Shown: positions 36,261-47,059, numbered from the stretch's first letter. The stretch is 64,000 bases of DNA from Selaginella moellendorffii (GCF_000143415.4 NW_003314306.1:330814-394813), one strand, 5' to 3'. The notes: generated from the letters alone by a model not told the origin. Translations and numbers: made by a program.

Positions 36261-36268
36261 ACCCTCGG

Positions 36269-36662
36269 TCAGTACTGGAGGAACATCCACTTCAAGAGAA
36301 TGCCTGTCGAAAAGCTCAAAGAACAACCAACCGATCGATCTCTCGATCGCGAGAAAAGCGAGAAAAAGCTAACCTTCCCAGCGCGTCGCCTCGGAGCTCA
36401 CCGCGATCCCGGTCACCAGTCGCGCCGCCGCCGTGGCGCTGTGCTTGGGCACCATGGACGAAATCCCCCTGTGGATCCTGGAAACAAAATCTCCTTTGTG
36501 CTCGATCGATCGAATCCATGCACTGGAAATTCACCTGATCCTGGCGCTCGCCTGCCCCTCCGGCGATGGGATCGCGATCGATCGCCGCAGTGGCCGCGCG
36601 CCTGGAATCCCGAGCTGGGGAAGCCTCCTCAATTCTAGCCGCCTCATCACTCTTGCCGCCAT
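36269..36662 (-). CDS. NFD6-like small mitochondrial protein (minus copy)
   Basis: Three minus-strand exons (36535-36662, 36374-36477, 36269-36303) join in frame to 88 residues. The N-terminus MAARVMRRLELRRLPQ is an Arg-rich mitochondrial presequence. The core ISSMVPKHSATAAARLVTGI matches the pattern of the NUCLEAR FUSION DEFECTIVE 6 family (S-x-x-P-L-H-S-A-x-A-S-A-R-L). The last exon begins GILLKWMFLQY and stops. Introns are 57 and 70 nt. NFD6 in Arabidopsis is an organelle-targeted protein needed for polar nuclei fusion; its biochemical role is unknown. The neighbouring gene on the other strand encodes a related protein with the same exon pattern. Confidence 0.72.
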
Positions 36663-36711
36663 CGCTTTTCTTCTATAGAGCTTATAAACCCTAGGGTTTT
36701 AGACTAGGGCT
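36663..36711. promoter_or_regulatory. 49-bp interval between divergent starts, palindromic telo-box
   Basis: Between the two divergent ATG codons lies the perfect 14-bp palindrome AAACCCTAGGGTTT (36686-36699), which presents a telo-box on each strand, preceded by TTATA. With so little space the transcription start of each gene probably lies inside the other gene's first exon, so the 5' ends may overlap as antisense RNAs. Confidence 0.6.
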
Positions 36712-37224
36712 ATGGCAGCGGCCAATGTAGGTCGCATGGCGGGGCGCTTCGCCTTCCGCGCTCGCGCTGCCAGGCCGCAATTCCATCCCAGGTCCTCCGG
36801 CGCCCAACCGCAGTACCAGTTCCATCGATCGTTGCCTCGATCGTTCGAAGAAGCTCGAATCAAGACCAGGTATACATTTATTTCTCTTCTGGCATTCTTT
36901 CGATCGAATTGCCAGGCTTCGTCGGGAGCTCGTGTCGCTGTTTCCTTTGCACAATGCCACGGCCTCGTCCAGGCTCGTCTCGCTGATTTCCGGTGGATCC
37001 AAGAGCCTAGAATGTAAGGAAAATTCTTTCTTTGTCTTTGTTTGCTATGAAGCTTGCTTGCATTGTTGTTTGTTTCTTCCCTTCGGATCTGGGGGTGGTC
37101 TCTCGCGCTTTCTTGCGGCATTTTTTTTTTTTTTTTTCATGCGCGTTTTCGGGTTGCAGGCATTTTCTTGAAGTGGGTGTCTCTCGATAATTTCAGGCCG
37201 CTGCTACAGTCGAGGGGACGATGA
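36712..37224 (+). CDS. NFD6-like small mitochondrial protein (plus copy)
   Basis: Three exons (36712-36869, 36916-37013, 37160-37224) give 106 residues. The N-terminus MAAANVGRMAGRFAFRARAA is a clear mitochondrial presequence. The core ELVSLFPLHNATASSRLVSL fits the NFD6 family pattern. The third exon begins CIFLKWVSL, aligning with GILLKWMF of the minus-strand relative and supporting the splice choice; an alternative acceptor at 37195 would give a different, shorter tail. NFD6 genes in other plants are known for alternative 3' splicing. A T-tract precedes the third exon. Confidence 0.72.
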
Positions 37225-38422
37225 TGGCTGAGTCTCTCAGAATTTAGCACACTATCCTTGGAGTCCATCGTCCGTTGTCACAGATGAATCTGTGGCTTTA
37301 ATTTCCGTGTTTTTTCTTTCCTGTTCTTGTCTTCCCTGAGCTATGATCACCAGCTAGAGGTACCTGTATCAACCCAGGTTTTCAGGCAAAACGAATTTTT
37401 TCATTTCGTCGAGCTTTTCTAGTGCCTTTGTATTTCCCTGTTTCTGGATGGTGGTTCATGTGTTGTGTTTCTCTACCCAGGTTGGCTCCAGCACTGCCTA
37501 AGGTCTCCGAAAAGCGTAGCGTCAGAACCGTCACGAGAGCAGTGTTTTGAAGCATCAAGGTTCTCTCTTCTTTTCATTTCGTTGTTCTTTCGCTTCTTTT
37601 CCATGGCATGTTTTACTGGTCTCTTCCTGCCAGGTGATGCTATTGAATTCTTGAGGTGCGTGGATAGTCTTCTTTGCTTGTTGACAAGATTGGCGAGAGT
37701 TTATCATCGCGAATAACAAGAGCTTTTTCTTCAGTGTTATCTCTCGGCCAGTCGGCATTAAGTTCCCAGTCAGAAACGATAAGAGAGGGTGTGGGGTTTA
37801 GACGTGTTTTGGCTATGGCTGCGAGATTGGTGGTAGCAGGGCGAGTAGCAGCTCCTCCCGCCCGACTACTTTCGCCCTCTCCTCGCGTCCATCGAGCTAC
37901 ATTCGTCACAACGTCCCGCTCTTCTGGTGGTTTTCATTTGGAGCAGGATGGATTATCCTCTTCCAGCTCACGGTCTTCTTGCTTTTCCTCCTTCCAGTTC
38001 CTGTTTCTCGGTCTCTCACGAAAAAGCTTGTTTGTCCTTCCAGGTCTGCTGTACCTTTGTCCCCTGTCCCCAAGAAACGTAATGCTACGAGGATTTCGCT
38101 GGGAGCAGCAGTGCTTCGCAACTTTCAAGGTTTTGCTCGCTGTAAATGCCTCGGTGAGGCATTTTAAAGAGTGTCTAGCTAAAAGTTCGAGTTTTTCTCC
38201 AGCAGGATTCGAGCATTTCAGCCGTCTCAAGGATGATGGGTGATGTAGTAAGATTGATTCGTTTCTCATTTACTCACTGTGTGCTCTTACAGTTGAGAAG
38301 AAGAACAAGAAGCTATGGAGGATGCCAATCTCTTGACTTGTAGCACGGTCACGGTTTGACGAAATTTGAGCTCTTTTTCTTTTTGTTCTACTGAGGGTTT
38401 GATAGGGTTTTGTAGCTTAGGA
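37225..38422 (+). other. Unresolved exon-like region before the PPR gene
   Basis: Several pieces are bounded by good AG/GT signals (37480-37559, 38043-38129, 38205-38242). One frame at about 37860-37980 reads as a hydrophobic segment (LFWWFSFGAGWIILFQLTVF), which looks membrane-spanning, but no ATG leads cleanly into it. The pieces at 37480 and 38043 have similar translations, hinting at a duplicated exon. It could be alternative 3' exons of the NFD6-like gene, a separate small membrane protein, or 5' leader of the PPR gene. Confidence 0.3.
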
Positions 38423-40888
38423 ATGCAGAGGATTTCCAGTCCAGACGTAAGGAGCTCCCAACAGCGCACGCTCGAGAGACTGGAAAAAGCCAAGAGGATT
38501 TTCATTCTGGTGTCCGAATTGAAGGCTTGCAGCAGCTCTAAGGACTTGGACAGAGGTAGGAAAATCCATGCCCGAGCTGTAGCAACTGGAGAGAGCTCCA
38601 ACATCTACGCAGCGACAACTCTCATCAACATGTACTGCAAATGTGGAAGCCTGGTGGACGCTCGCAGCGTGTTTGACAGAATGCCACTTTGCAACGCCGT
38701 GGCATGGACTGCTCTCATGCTGGGTTATGCGGAGAACAGCTTGGAGGAACAGGCCTTGGAACTCTTCTCCGCTATGCAGTCGCGGACATTTAGCTGCGTC
38801 CCTGACTCGCGCACCTTCGTGGTGGCTCTCAAGGCGTGTGTTGGACTGGCAACGAAGGAAGCTGTCCAGGACATCAACGGGAAGCTTGTGAAGATGAAGT
38901 CACTGGAGAAAGGAATGGCTGTTCACCACCAAGCCGTAAGAGTATTACAGGGAGCTTTAGCTATAGCACAAGATATCTACCTGGGAAGTGCGCTCGTCAA
39001 CTTTTACGCAAGATGTGGGGACTTGAGCAGCGCTAGCAGAGTTTTCGACGAGATGTCGAGCCGGAATGCTGTCGCCTGGAACGCTCTGATGCTCGGGTAT
39101 ACGGAGAGTGGCGATTCGGAGCGGGCTTTGGAGCTGCTGGAACGGATGCTGGGCGAGGGTTGCACTCCCAACGCCAGGAACTTCGTGGCGGCGTTGAAGG
39201 CCTGCTCGAGTTTGGCCGGGGACGAGGCTGGCAGCAAAGTCGATGGGAAACTCGTCAAGGTGGTGTGCTTGGAAAAAGGCGTGGCCGTGCACTCGCAGGC
39301 CGTCAAGTATGGCTGCGAGGCGGACATCTTCGTCGGGAGCACGCTGGTGGACGTCTACTCCAAGTGTGGAAGCCTCCTCGACTCTTGGAGAGCTTTCGAG
39401 CGAATGCCGAGGCGGAACGCGGTGTCGTGGAACTCACTGATGCTGGGGTATGCCGAGAACGGGGAGCCGGAAGCAGCACTCGATTTGTTTGTCCGCATGG
39501 CCAACGAAGAAGACGAAGCTAGTCCAGACGATCGAAGCTACGTTGCCGCGCTCAAAGCCTGCGTTATTCTGGCAGCCAAGGAAGAGGAAGGCCGCGGAGA
39601 GAAGCTGGTGAAGGTGGCAGCGCTCGAGAAAGGGATGGCTATTCACGCTCGAGCTGCGAGTAAGCACTTCGAACGGGATATCTTCGTCGCCAACATGCTC
39701 GTGGACATGTACTTCAAGTGTGGAAGTATGGCGGACGCTTCCCGAGTCTTCGGCAGGATAGAGAATCCGACAGTGGTTTCCTGGACGTCGTTGATACTGG
39801 GATACATCGACAACGGCGAAGGAGCTCTGGCTCTCAGGCTCTTCGATCAGATGCAAGCTCGGGGTTGCCGGCCGAGTGCTCAGACTTTCGTGGCCGCGAT
39901 GAGAGCTTGCACTTGCGAGGCTTCGAAAGAAGGTGGCGATGGGAAGCTTGTCAAGAAGAAACAGTGGCTGCAGCGCGGGATGGCCGTCCACGATCAGGCA
40001 GTAAAGCGGGGACTGGAATCCAACATCTTCGTGGCAAGCGCAGCGGTGGATCTCTGCTCCAAGTGTGGCAGCATGGACAACGCCCGGAAGATCTTCGAGC
40101 AAAGTCCCTCGAGCCACGGTTTGGCCTCGTGGAACGCACTGATGCTCGGCTACGTGGAGAACGGCGACGCAGCATCGGCACTCGGCTTGTTCTCGCGGCT
40201 CCAGCGGCAGAAAAACTCGTGGAGCTCGTCACCCAACGCTAGAACTTACGCTGCTGCGCTCAAGGCCTGTGGAGCTCTCGGTCTTCTCAGCTCAACCAAG
40301 CTCGTCCACGCGGAGATCTGCCGCTGCGGAGCCTCGTCCGACGCAGTGCTGGCCAACTCGCTCGTCGACGCCTACGGCAAGTGCGGCGGCCTCGACCACG
40401 CGCAGCAAGCTTTCGACTCCATCGCCAGCCCGGACGCCATCACCTGGAACGCGCTCATCACGTCTTACAGCTCCCAGGGAGACACCAACCGAGTTTTCCA
40501 GCTCCTGGGCGAGATGCTAGGCCGGGGATGGGAGCCGAGCGCCGTGACTTACACCTCGCTGCTCATCGCGTGTAGCCGCGGGGGTCTGGTGGATCGGTGT
40601 TGGAAGTTCTTCCGGGAGATGGAGTCCAAGCACGGGGTGGCTCCTCGCATCGAGCACTACCACTGCGTGATGGACACACTGGGGCGAGCCAACCGGGTGG
40701 AGGAGGCGGTGAGGCTGGCGGAGGAGATGCCGTTTGAGCCGAGTGGAGTGACTTGGACGACGGTGTTGAGCGCTTGCGAGAGCGTGGAGGCCGGGAGGGG
40801 CGCGTTTGGATCGTTGCTCGGGATGGAGGAGGCGGACAGGAAGGCTGGCTGCGCTCTCATGTCCAACTTGTGTAGTAGTAAAATCTAA
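38423..40888 (+). CDS. PLS-class pentatricopeptide repeat protein
   Basis: Intronless, 821 residues from ATG at 38423 (an upstream in-frame TTG at 38366 is not used). PPR motifs in P-L-S order cover nearly the whole chain, with repeated units of the type NAVAWNALMLGYTESGD and MYCKCGSLVDARSVFDRMP. Such proteins bind single-stranded organelle RNA, one motif per base, usually for C-to-U editing. The chain ends soon after TWTTVLSACE with only part of an E-like region and no DYW deaminase domain, so it would need a partner to edit. The L-type motifs carry an extra (D)GKLVK insertion at four places followed by LEKGMAVH-like helices. Clear organelle targeting is not evident. It is more GC-rich than its flanks. 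Confidence 0.88.
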   Translation: MQRISSPDVRSSQQRTLERLEKAKRIFILVSELKACSSSKDLDRGRKIHARAVATGESSNIYAATTLINMYCKCGSLVDARSVFDRMPLCNAVAWTALMLGYAENSLEEQALELFSAMQSRTFSCVPDSRTFVVALKACVGLATKEAVQDINGKLVKMKSLEKGMAVHHQAVRVLQGALAIAQDIYLGSALVNFYARCGDLSSASRVFDEMSSRNAVAWNALMLGYTESGDSERALELLERMLGEGCTPNARNFVAALKACSSLAGDEAGSKVDGKLVKVVCLEKGVAVHSQAVKYGCEADIFVGSTLVDVYSKCGSLLDSWRAFERMPRRNAVSWNSLMLGYAENGEPEAALDLFVRMANEEDEASPDDRSYVAALKACVILAAKEEEGRGEKLVKVAALEKGMAIHARAASKHFERDIFVANMLVDMYFKCGSMADASRVFGRIENPTVVSWTSLILGYIDNGEGALALRLFDQMQARGCRPSAQTFVAAMRACTCEASKEGGDGKLVKKKQWLQRGMAVHDQAVKRGLESNIFVASAAVDLCSKCGSMDNARKIFEQSPSSHGLASWNALMLGYVENGDAASALGLFSRLQRQKNSWSSSPNARTYAAALKACGALGLLSSTKLVHAEICRCGASSDAVLANSLVDAYGKCGGLDHAQQAFDSIASPDAITWNALITSYSSQGDTNRVFQLLGEMLGRGWEPSAVTYTSLLIACSRGGLVDRCWKFFREMESKHGVAPRIEHYHCVMDTLGRANRVEEAVRLAEEMPFEPSGVTWTTVLSACESVEAGRGAFGSLLGMEEADRKAGCALMSNLCSSKI

Positions 40889-41106
40889 GTCACACGTCCT
40901 TTTAAATAGCTGATAACTAAAAGCTTTTCACTCTCTGAAGCTCGTATCGTTTAATGGTAGCAATATAATAATTTTTTTAAATGTAGAATTGTGTAGTTAT
41001 AAGATTAAAAGAAGTGGTCTTCATCCAGTTGGTAGAGGTACAATCAGCAAAAACCATGAGACCTAAAATTTGATAAAGCTCATCACGGATATGTTAGTCC
41101 AGTAAC

Positions 41107-42005
41107 TTCAAGACTTGGGCTTTTTCTTTGCAGGAGGTTCTTCTTCCACCATCGTCTTCTTAGCAGCCTCAATCCATCGCAAGGCACCACCCGAGAGGCG
41201 CCAGTGGCGCTCGTGCTTCAAAATCCACAGGACTCAAATCCCAGGCCTTCCAAACGCCATCTTCATCGCCCGGGCTTCCATCACCTCTGCCTCCATCGCA
41301 TCCCTGTAGCTGTGGCCTCTGCGCCCCCTTTAATGGTGCCATGCAAGAGTTCGGCGTCCGCTCGCTTCAACACAGAGCTCACTCCTGGGAAAGAAGTTAT
41401 GCAGCACGGCTCCTTGTCCACGGGGGAGCACGGCAGCAAGAAGTACTGGAATGATCTGAGCAGCTTTGGCTTTTCTGTCTTCGTCTTAAAGTCCAGAGGA
41501 TCCCAGCACTAGATGAAGTCGTGGCACGCATCAGCGCAAAGTCGCAGCCCTCGTCCCTGGATATGTTTTTCAGATTGTACCGTGGCTTGTCTGCCATATC
41601 GAAGTGCTCTGGTCGGACAAAATCTCCATTCAGGCACCGGGTACACGACTTGGTCACACGAGCAGATGTAAGGAAGAAGTGGGGGCTGAGTGCTATGCCA
41701 CTGCCAAAGCTAACGATCCCACTCTCATGTGTTGCACGAATGGCCTCCTTGAGTATAGCTGGTTTTCCATACACTGAGCTGCCCAATCTGGGTGGATCAC
41801 CCGCTGGGAAGATAACCGTGCCCGATTCAAAGTCGACGCCCAGAATTCTATTGAACTTACCTTTCCTAGATGGATCTGTCTCCTTGACCGCTAAAGTTTC
41901 TAAAACCTTCTCTTGAAGTTTTGCCTGTTCTCGGCCAATAGCCGAATCTATAGGTGCATAGTAAATAACATAAGGCTCCCCACGAACAAGGCTCTTCCAT
42001 AACAA
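41107..42005 (-). pseudogene. Trypsin-fold-like gene fragment, copy 1
   Basis: The minus strand reads a frame with FNRILGVDFESGTVIFPAGD, then FGSGIALSPHFFLTSARV and DEGCDFALMRATT, the order of beta-barrel landmarks in chymotrypsin-fold proteins, but the catalytic His position is Arg (TSAR for TSAH). A frameshift near 41510 moves the rest (SFQYFLLPCSPVDKEPCCIT) to another frame, and another shift follows near 41310. The end (41107-41220, ALRWIEAAKKTMVEE) is shared with copy 3. No ATG leads the frame. It is best read as a pseudogene of a lineage-specific family; the fold assignment is by motif only. Confidence 0.45.
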
Positions 42006-42071
42006 ACCCTAGCAGGAATTAGACCTTCCTTTTATAGCTGTGTGCGGGTAAAGGTTTACCTCCTTAACCAG

Positions 42072-42565
42072 CCCATTATGATAAACCTGAGACGAGAGTC
42101 GGCGTCGAAGTTTTGCAGGAGCTGGTCTTCCTGAGCTCTACGCGATGGGGATCCAGGTCCGCGCCGAGCTGCCATGGAAGAAGTCGAATAGAGGAGTGTG
42201 GAGTGCGTGTCCGAGCTTGTGCTGCTTCCGCCAGCTTCTCATTTGAGAGAGCTTGATTTAGCATTCATTCAGTCTAGTTGTCTCTGGCTTTTGAGGAGTT
42301 GAATTTGAGGGCGCAATAGTAATAGGGGCTCGTTTGAAGATTGTTCCACCTGAAGAAGACAAGGCAGCGGCAACTCCAGCACAATAATCTCTCGGATCCT
42401 CTCTCCCGAAGGGCTTCAAGTGAAGAAGTGTGTTTCGTTCCAGGAAAACCAGACTTTCTTTTCCAGCTTTGGTTGACACGACCGAGGTGGCGGACACGAG
42501 CAACGTTTTTTATATGAAAAAAATCATACCATTGAAGAAGGGAGAGAGATTCGTCAGGACATTCC
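42072..42565 (+). pseudogene. Truncated copy of the seipin 3' end (1)
   Basis: This stretch matches the seipin gene from about 33293 to 33890 with deletions and substitutions: ATGATAAACCTGAGACGA at the left, the IQVRAELPWKK region, the GACAAGGCAGCGGCAACTCC tail near 42358, and the downstream TTTTTTATATG segment. Frames are broken, including loss of most of the C-terminal membrane segment. It lies between two trypsin-fold-like fragments. Confidence 0.8.
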
Positions 42566-42626
42566 CTTAAAGAGGAAGAAAATTTCTCCTTAATAAGGGT
42601 AGGAATGGAACGCAGTAGGGTTTGCA

Positions 42627-43389
42627 ATGCGGGAGCCTTTCGGGTATGTCTGTGATCTGCCTTATTATGTAACTCCTAGTATCCAGCAGATGTGTCGAGA
42701 AGAACAAAAGCTCCTGAAAGAGGTTTCAGGAGAGGTAGCAGTGAATCTAGGAAGGGAAAGTTTAGTAGAGTTTTGGCGGTTGACTATGAATCAGGCACTG
42801 TTATTTTCCCGAAGGATGATCTTCTAGTTCTACAAGCCCAAGCTGGTCAGTATATGGAAGGAATCCAACTATACTCAAGGAAGCCATTCGCGCAACACAC
42901 AGGCTCCAAAGTGTGGATGAGGGTAGGATGGTTCACTTCGGCAGTGGCGTGGCGCTCAGCCCGCAGTTCCTCCTTACATCTGCTCGTATGGCCAAGTCGT
43001 CTACCCAGTGCCTGAATGGCGATTTTGTGCGATCAGAGCACTTCGATATGGCAGAGAAGCCACGGTACAATCTGGAAACTGTATCCAGGGACGAAGGCTG
43101 TGATATGGTGCTGATGCGTGTCAAGACTTCAAGCGCTGGCGCGACTCTAGAGAAGGCAAAGCTGCTCAAGTCTTTCCAGTACTTCCTGCTGCCATGCTCC
43201 CCAGTGGACAAGGCGCCATGCTGCATAACTTCCTTCCCGGGTGTGAGCTCCCTGTTGATGCGAGCGGACGCAGACCTCTTGCACGGCATCATTCATGGAG
43301 GTACTGAGGCTAGTCTCGGGGGCATTTACAGGGATGCGATGGAGGCAGAGGCGATGCAAGTTCGAGCCATGCATCAGTACAAGCCATAA
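42627..43389 (+). pseudogene. Trypsin-fold-like gene fragment, copy 2
   Basis: An inverted relative of copy 1. Its 5' part is frameshifted (42627-42910), and its 3' part is a good frame from about 42913: FGSGVALSPQFLLTSARM, DEGCDMVLMRVKTS, SFQYFLLPCSPVDKAPCCIT, then IYRDAMEAEAMQVRAM, ending at 43389. As in copy 1, the His of a catalytic triad is replaced by Arg; an Asp in DMVLM-like context is kept; no GDSGG serine motif is seen. A non-catalytic descendant or pseudogene is most likely. Confidence 0.45.
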
Positions 43390-43771
43390 CGTTCGTAGAT
43401 CATTACCAAATCTCGTCAAGTTCCACTGATTCGAGGCCGGGATGCGACGCACTTGATTTTCTTGGGACGGTAACTCATTCTTTTGTCTTTGCTGTTCTTT
43501 GTCCGTATCAGTCAGTGAGTGACGCAAGACCAGAAATCTGGCGAAAGCCACGGTATGCCCCATCGGGCGCCACGGAGACCATAAAATCTTTTCTTCTTCT
43601 TCTTTGTCTCGTTTTTCTTTTTTTTACACTTAAACTTATTCTTTGCAGGCTCCTTCCCGCGCTCTTTTACAACAACGTTTTGGCTAGCATGCCCCACTGT
43701 ATAAAAATCTGTATGTTCGTGATTGGACATCTCCAGATCGTGTAGATGTATGGCTCCTTGCCTAAGCTCAA

Positions 43772-46338
43772 TATTGAGCTCAATCGAAGCTATTGTGGAG
43801 ACAATATCCTGTCAAGAGAACAGTCTCTATAACTTTTACCAGGCTTGGAACTTAAAGGAAGAGAGAAAAAGGTTTCCTGGGATTTTAGAATCTTTCACGT
43901 ATCAATTATCGCAGGAAAATTTCTTTCGTTTAGTCATGTAACATGACTAAACCTCTGGGCTTTCCTCTCTAGTGAGATTCAGGAAGAACGATAACAGTGG
44001 CTTATGTTCTTTCCTAGCAGGTTGTAGATCAAACAGATTCAAGTAGAGCAGTAGCCTCAAGGAGTCTTCATTCGCAGCAAGCGTATGTTTGATTTTTCTT
44101 AGAATATTTCTCATTGTGGCATTTTTGGTCTAGATAGTGGATCTACGTAGAAAGCTTCATCTCACATTGCAAATTGCAACATCAAGTAACACCATTTCGA
44201 TTTCCTTTTACCATGCCAGTTGGTTTTCTGGTGTTCTTTTTCCAATCACAGCAAACAAAATGAAACAGAACGAAAGCTAGAGCTCCATAAAAAATCAAGC
44301 GTACTCGATGCTAGCCCCCTTGAACGTGAAGACTTTCTCCTTGTCCTTCCCGCGCGGCACCAGAGTGACAACGAGCTTGTCCGCGTCCTTCAAGCCCAAG
44401 ATCTCGACGTTGGGCTTGATGGAGAAGCGGGCGTTGGTGGTCCGAGTGCTCGACTCGGTCATCCCGGGCATGAAGTGGGGGATGTTGTAGAAAGAGCCAA
44501 CGTACTCGGCGCAGGAGAGCGTTGTGGTCTCGTTGGCCTCAGGGAGATTGATGAACACGTTGAAGTTAGTGTTATTCTGCATCCCAACCACCATCTCTTC
44601 CAGGACCAGGAGCTCGTCCGAAGCGCTGCCTTTGGGCTGCGCCACCGTGATCGTCAGCGGGCCCGCTCCAACCTTGACAGGCTCGGCGTTCTGGGACGAG
44701 GATTTCACGAGTGGATACTCAGCCGCCATAGCAGTAGCTCCAGGAACCAACGAAGCAACGATCGAACTCTTGGGCTGCGCGAAGGCCGTCTTTGCGAGCG
44801 GCAGTGGCTTGTAGTTGATCCAGACCTTGTCCTGGGGCATGGACGCGTACTTGTACTTGAGCTTCGTCTGGTTGTCGATGGAATCTTTCACCTTGACGCG
44901 AACGAGGTCCTGGTTCTCATCGAAGAAGAGGAACTCGGTGTTGAGGTAGTCGGCGTCCGTGAAGTCCTGGTTTCCCAGGGACCTCCACACGTCCCACATC
45001 CTGTCCACGTTACCGTGGTGGCAGTAGAAGAGTGGATCCTTCCCGGCAGAGTAGAAGTTGCCCAGGTCCTCGCCATTGGGGTTATTGGGGCTGCCGCCAA
45101 AGATGTGCACGGCCGTGTGTGGGGCTTTCTCCAGAGATCCATCGGCACCGTTATTGTTCCCTTTCCTGCATAAGACATGGCTCCGTCACCTTTTTCTGGC
45201 CATGCACACGTACCTTATGGGAGCGCCGAAGAAGGCGTCCCGGAGCTTGACCTTAGCGACGTTGTTGTACATGACGGAGATGTTGTCCTGGCGGATCTGA
45301 TCGTCGGTCTTGTAGGTGGGCTCGCCGAAGCTGGGGTCGACGCCGGGCGCGTAGCCGAGATCCACTCGCGCGGGCGCGTAGTTTGCCTCGTTGCGATTGG
45401 CGTCGAAGATGGGGGTGCCCTCGCGCCGAAACATCTCCGGGATGTAGCTCCCCCCCTCCTGGTTGTCCCAGTTCCAAAACGGCAGCGCGAAGGTTGGATC
45501 GTTGATCAAGCTGCCCAGGATCTTCTCGTGGTAGTAGAGGTACCAGCGGTGCCACGGCAGGAAGAGCCAGTTGAAGTGGATCTGGAGCGTTGACTTTGGA
45601 TCGCCCTCCTGGCGGTAGCCGAAGTTGCAGTAGACGCAGTGGACGTTTGCCTGCTGCCGGAAGCTCCGGGGATCATCCGAGGGAAGCGCGCGCATCTTGG
45701 CGTAGGCCTCGTTGTACTTCTGGATGTAGTCCTCGTCCACGAGATGGGCGGCGGGGCGGGTGCGCATGGGGCCGGTGTCGGGCTTGAAGTCGATGGTGTC
45801 GCGCTTGGGCTTGGGCGGGCAGCACGCCACGAAGGTGTTGGTGTTGGCGATGTTGGCGGGCTGGCAGCGCTTGAAGGTGGGAGATCCCACGGGCTCGGCG
45901 AGCGCGGGACCAGTAGGGGACGCTGCGAGCGAAGCTCCGCCGGCGATTGTTCCCGCCAGGAGCTCGCGGCGATCGATGATCGAGGCCGGAGTGGAGCTAC
46001 CTTTCTTGGAGGGGAAAGAGGGATTACCAGACTCCCCTGTTGCTGCATTGGCTTCTTTCCTGGCATTGGCGGTGATCTTGAGCGTACCCCGGGAGCGATT
46101 GGGCAGAAGTGGGCATCGGCTCCGGTGCTGGAGCTTGACGCGATCGAGCGAGAGTGCCGCGGAAGACATGCCCAGCAGCGAATCCATGCTGGATGAGAGA
46201 TTCCAAACCTCGACTGACGACGTCGTAGGAAGCGTACCTTTTTAAAGGACGAACAAGCTCACATGACTCTCGTGGGAGTAGTGGCGATAATATTTCAGAC
46301 CAAAGTGATCGGACTTTGATCCACGAGAACCCCGTGTC
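43772..46338. repeat. Left arm of a large inverted repeat carrying PPO copy A
   Basis: This segment is the reverse complement of 50544-53077, with very high identity over the gene and lower identity with small indels in the flanks. The outer edge is near ATTGAGCTCAATCGAAGC (43772) and the inner edge near CACGAGAACCCCGTGTC (46338). The arms are separated by about 4.2 kb. Confidence 0.85.
44295..46187 (-). CDS. Polyphenol oxidase, copy A
   Basis: Two exons (45214-46187 and 44295-45165) split by a 48-nt intron encode 614 residues. Residues 1-98 are a bipartite plastid and thylakoid-lumen targeting sequence: Ser/Arg-rich, then a twin-arginine IIDRRELLAG (RR at 73-74), hydrophobic run and ALA cleavage site. 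The tyrosinase domain has CuA (VHCVYCNFGYR with the thioether Cys, LPWHRWYLYYHEKIL) and CuB (KAPHTAVHIFGG, FYCHHGNVDRMWDVW). DWL-type (DKVWINYKPLP) and KFDV-type (KVFTFKGASIEYA) C-terminal domains follow. The enzyme oxidises o-diphenols (and often monophenols) to quinones with O2. All six copper-ligand His are visible, so it should be active. It is transcribed away from copy B. Confidence 0.93.
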
Positions 46339-47050
46339 TCTTAGAATTCTTATCAAAACTGCCACGTCATTGCAGCCTTTAGTAGGGTTACCGTCTTTTC
46401 AGGAGACGAGCAAAGATATGCTTGAAACAGCAGTGAATGAGGGGAATTCGTAATTGGCGTAAGTTTATTTGATATCCATCTGCACGGTAGCATTTCCACG
46501 GTACGGCCCAGCTTGTTCTCTGATTCCGTTCGCTTTGAACTGTAGTTGCCACTTTCTTGAACAAGCCATGTAAAGCTTTTAGCAGAACATCGCCACAAGG
46601 TAAACACTTAAATTACCTTCGCCTTTGATAGGCTAGGTTGTGTTCGAAGTGTTTTTTGAGCCGCTGCTCACCCACCTTTTAAACGGGTCGATTGCCACAT
46701 TCATGGAAATCCGGACATTAGTCGTCACCTTCGCCTACAACATTCGAGGTACGTGCTGAATGAATCTCACGCTTGACTGTTCGATTTGTGAGAGCTTAAG
46801 GAGCTCCGGGAAAGCACCAAAGGTACAAACAAGAGCCGAGGGGAGGGAGTTGGCCAGGCGTTTCCTAGGCTTGGGTTTCGTAGCAGTTTGATCGATCATG
46901 TGGTGTAGCTCGCACCAGTGTCGTCATGCATATACCACGCCCCGTTACTGTGGATCATAAAAGAAAGCTCGAACTAAAGAGAAGGAAAAACAGAGAACAC
47001 GAACTCGAGTTGGCCGGGCGACGACTTCGTTCCTGCCACCTTAACGGAAA
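46339..47050. other. Spacer DNA inside the inverted repeat, no gene seen
   Basis: Short frames only on both strands, with no motif recognised. GC content is moderate, unlike the AT-rich flanks of the window. Toward 47.05 kb the sequence passes into the PPR remnant. Confidence 0.45.
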
Positions 47051-47059
47051 AGGGACGTC

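Noticed and set aside
36113-36638. Plus-strand frames of 112-141 codons
   Set aside because: They are antisense to the minus-strand NFD6-like gene and lack recognisable features.
41021-41110. Possible tRNA-like stretch (GTTGGTAGAG-like core)
   Set aside because: No complete cloverleaf could be drawn; acceptor and anticodon stems do not pair.
44220-45173. Plus-strand frame of 317 codons (and its counterpart 51728-52426 minus)
   Set aside because: It is antisense to PPO exon 2 in both copies and has no independent motif.
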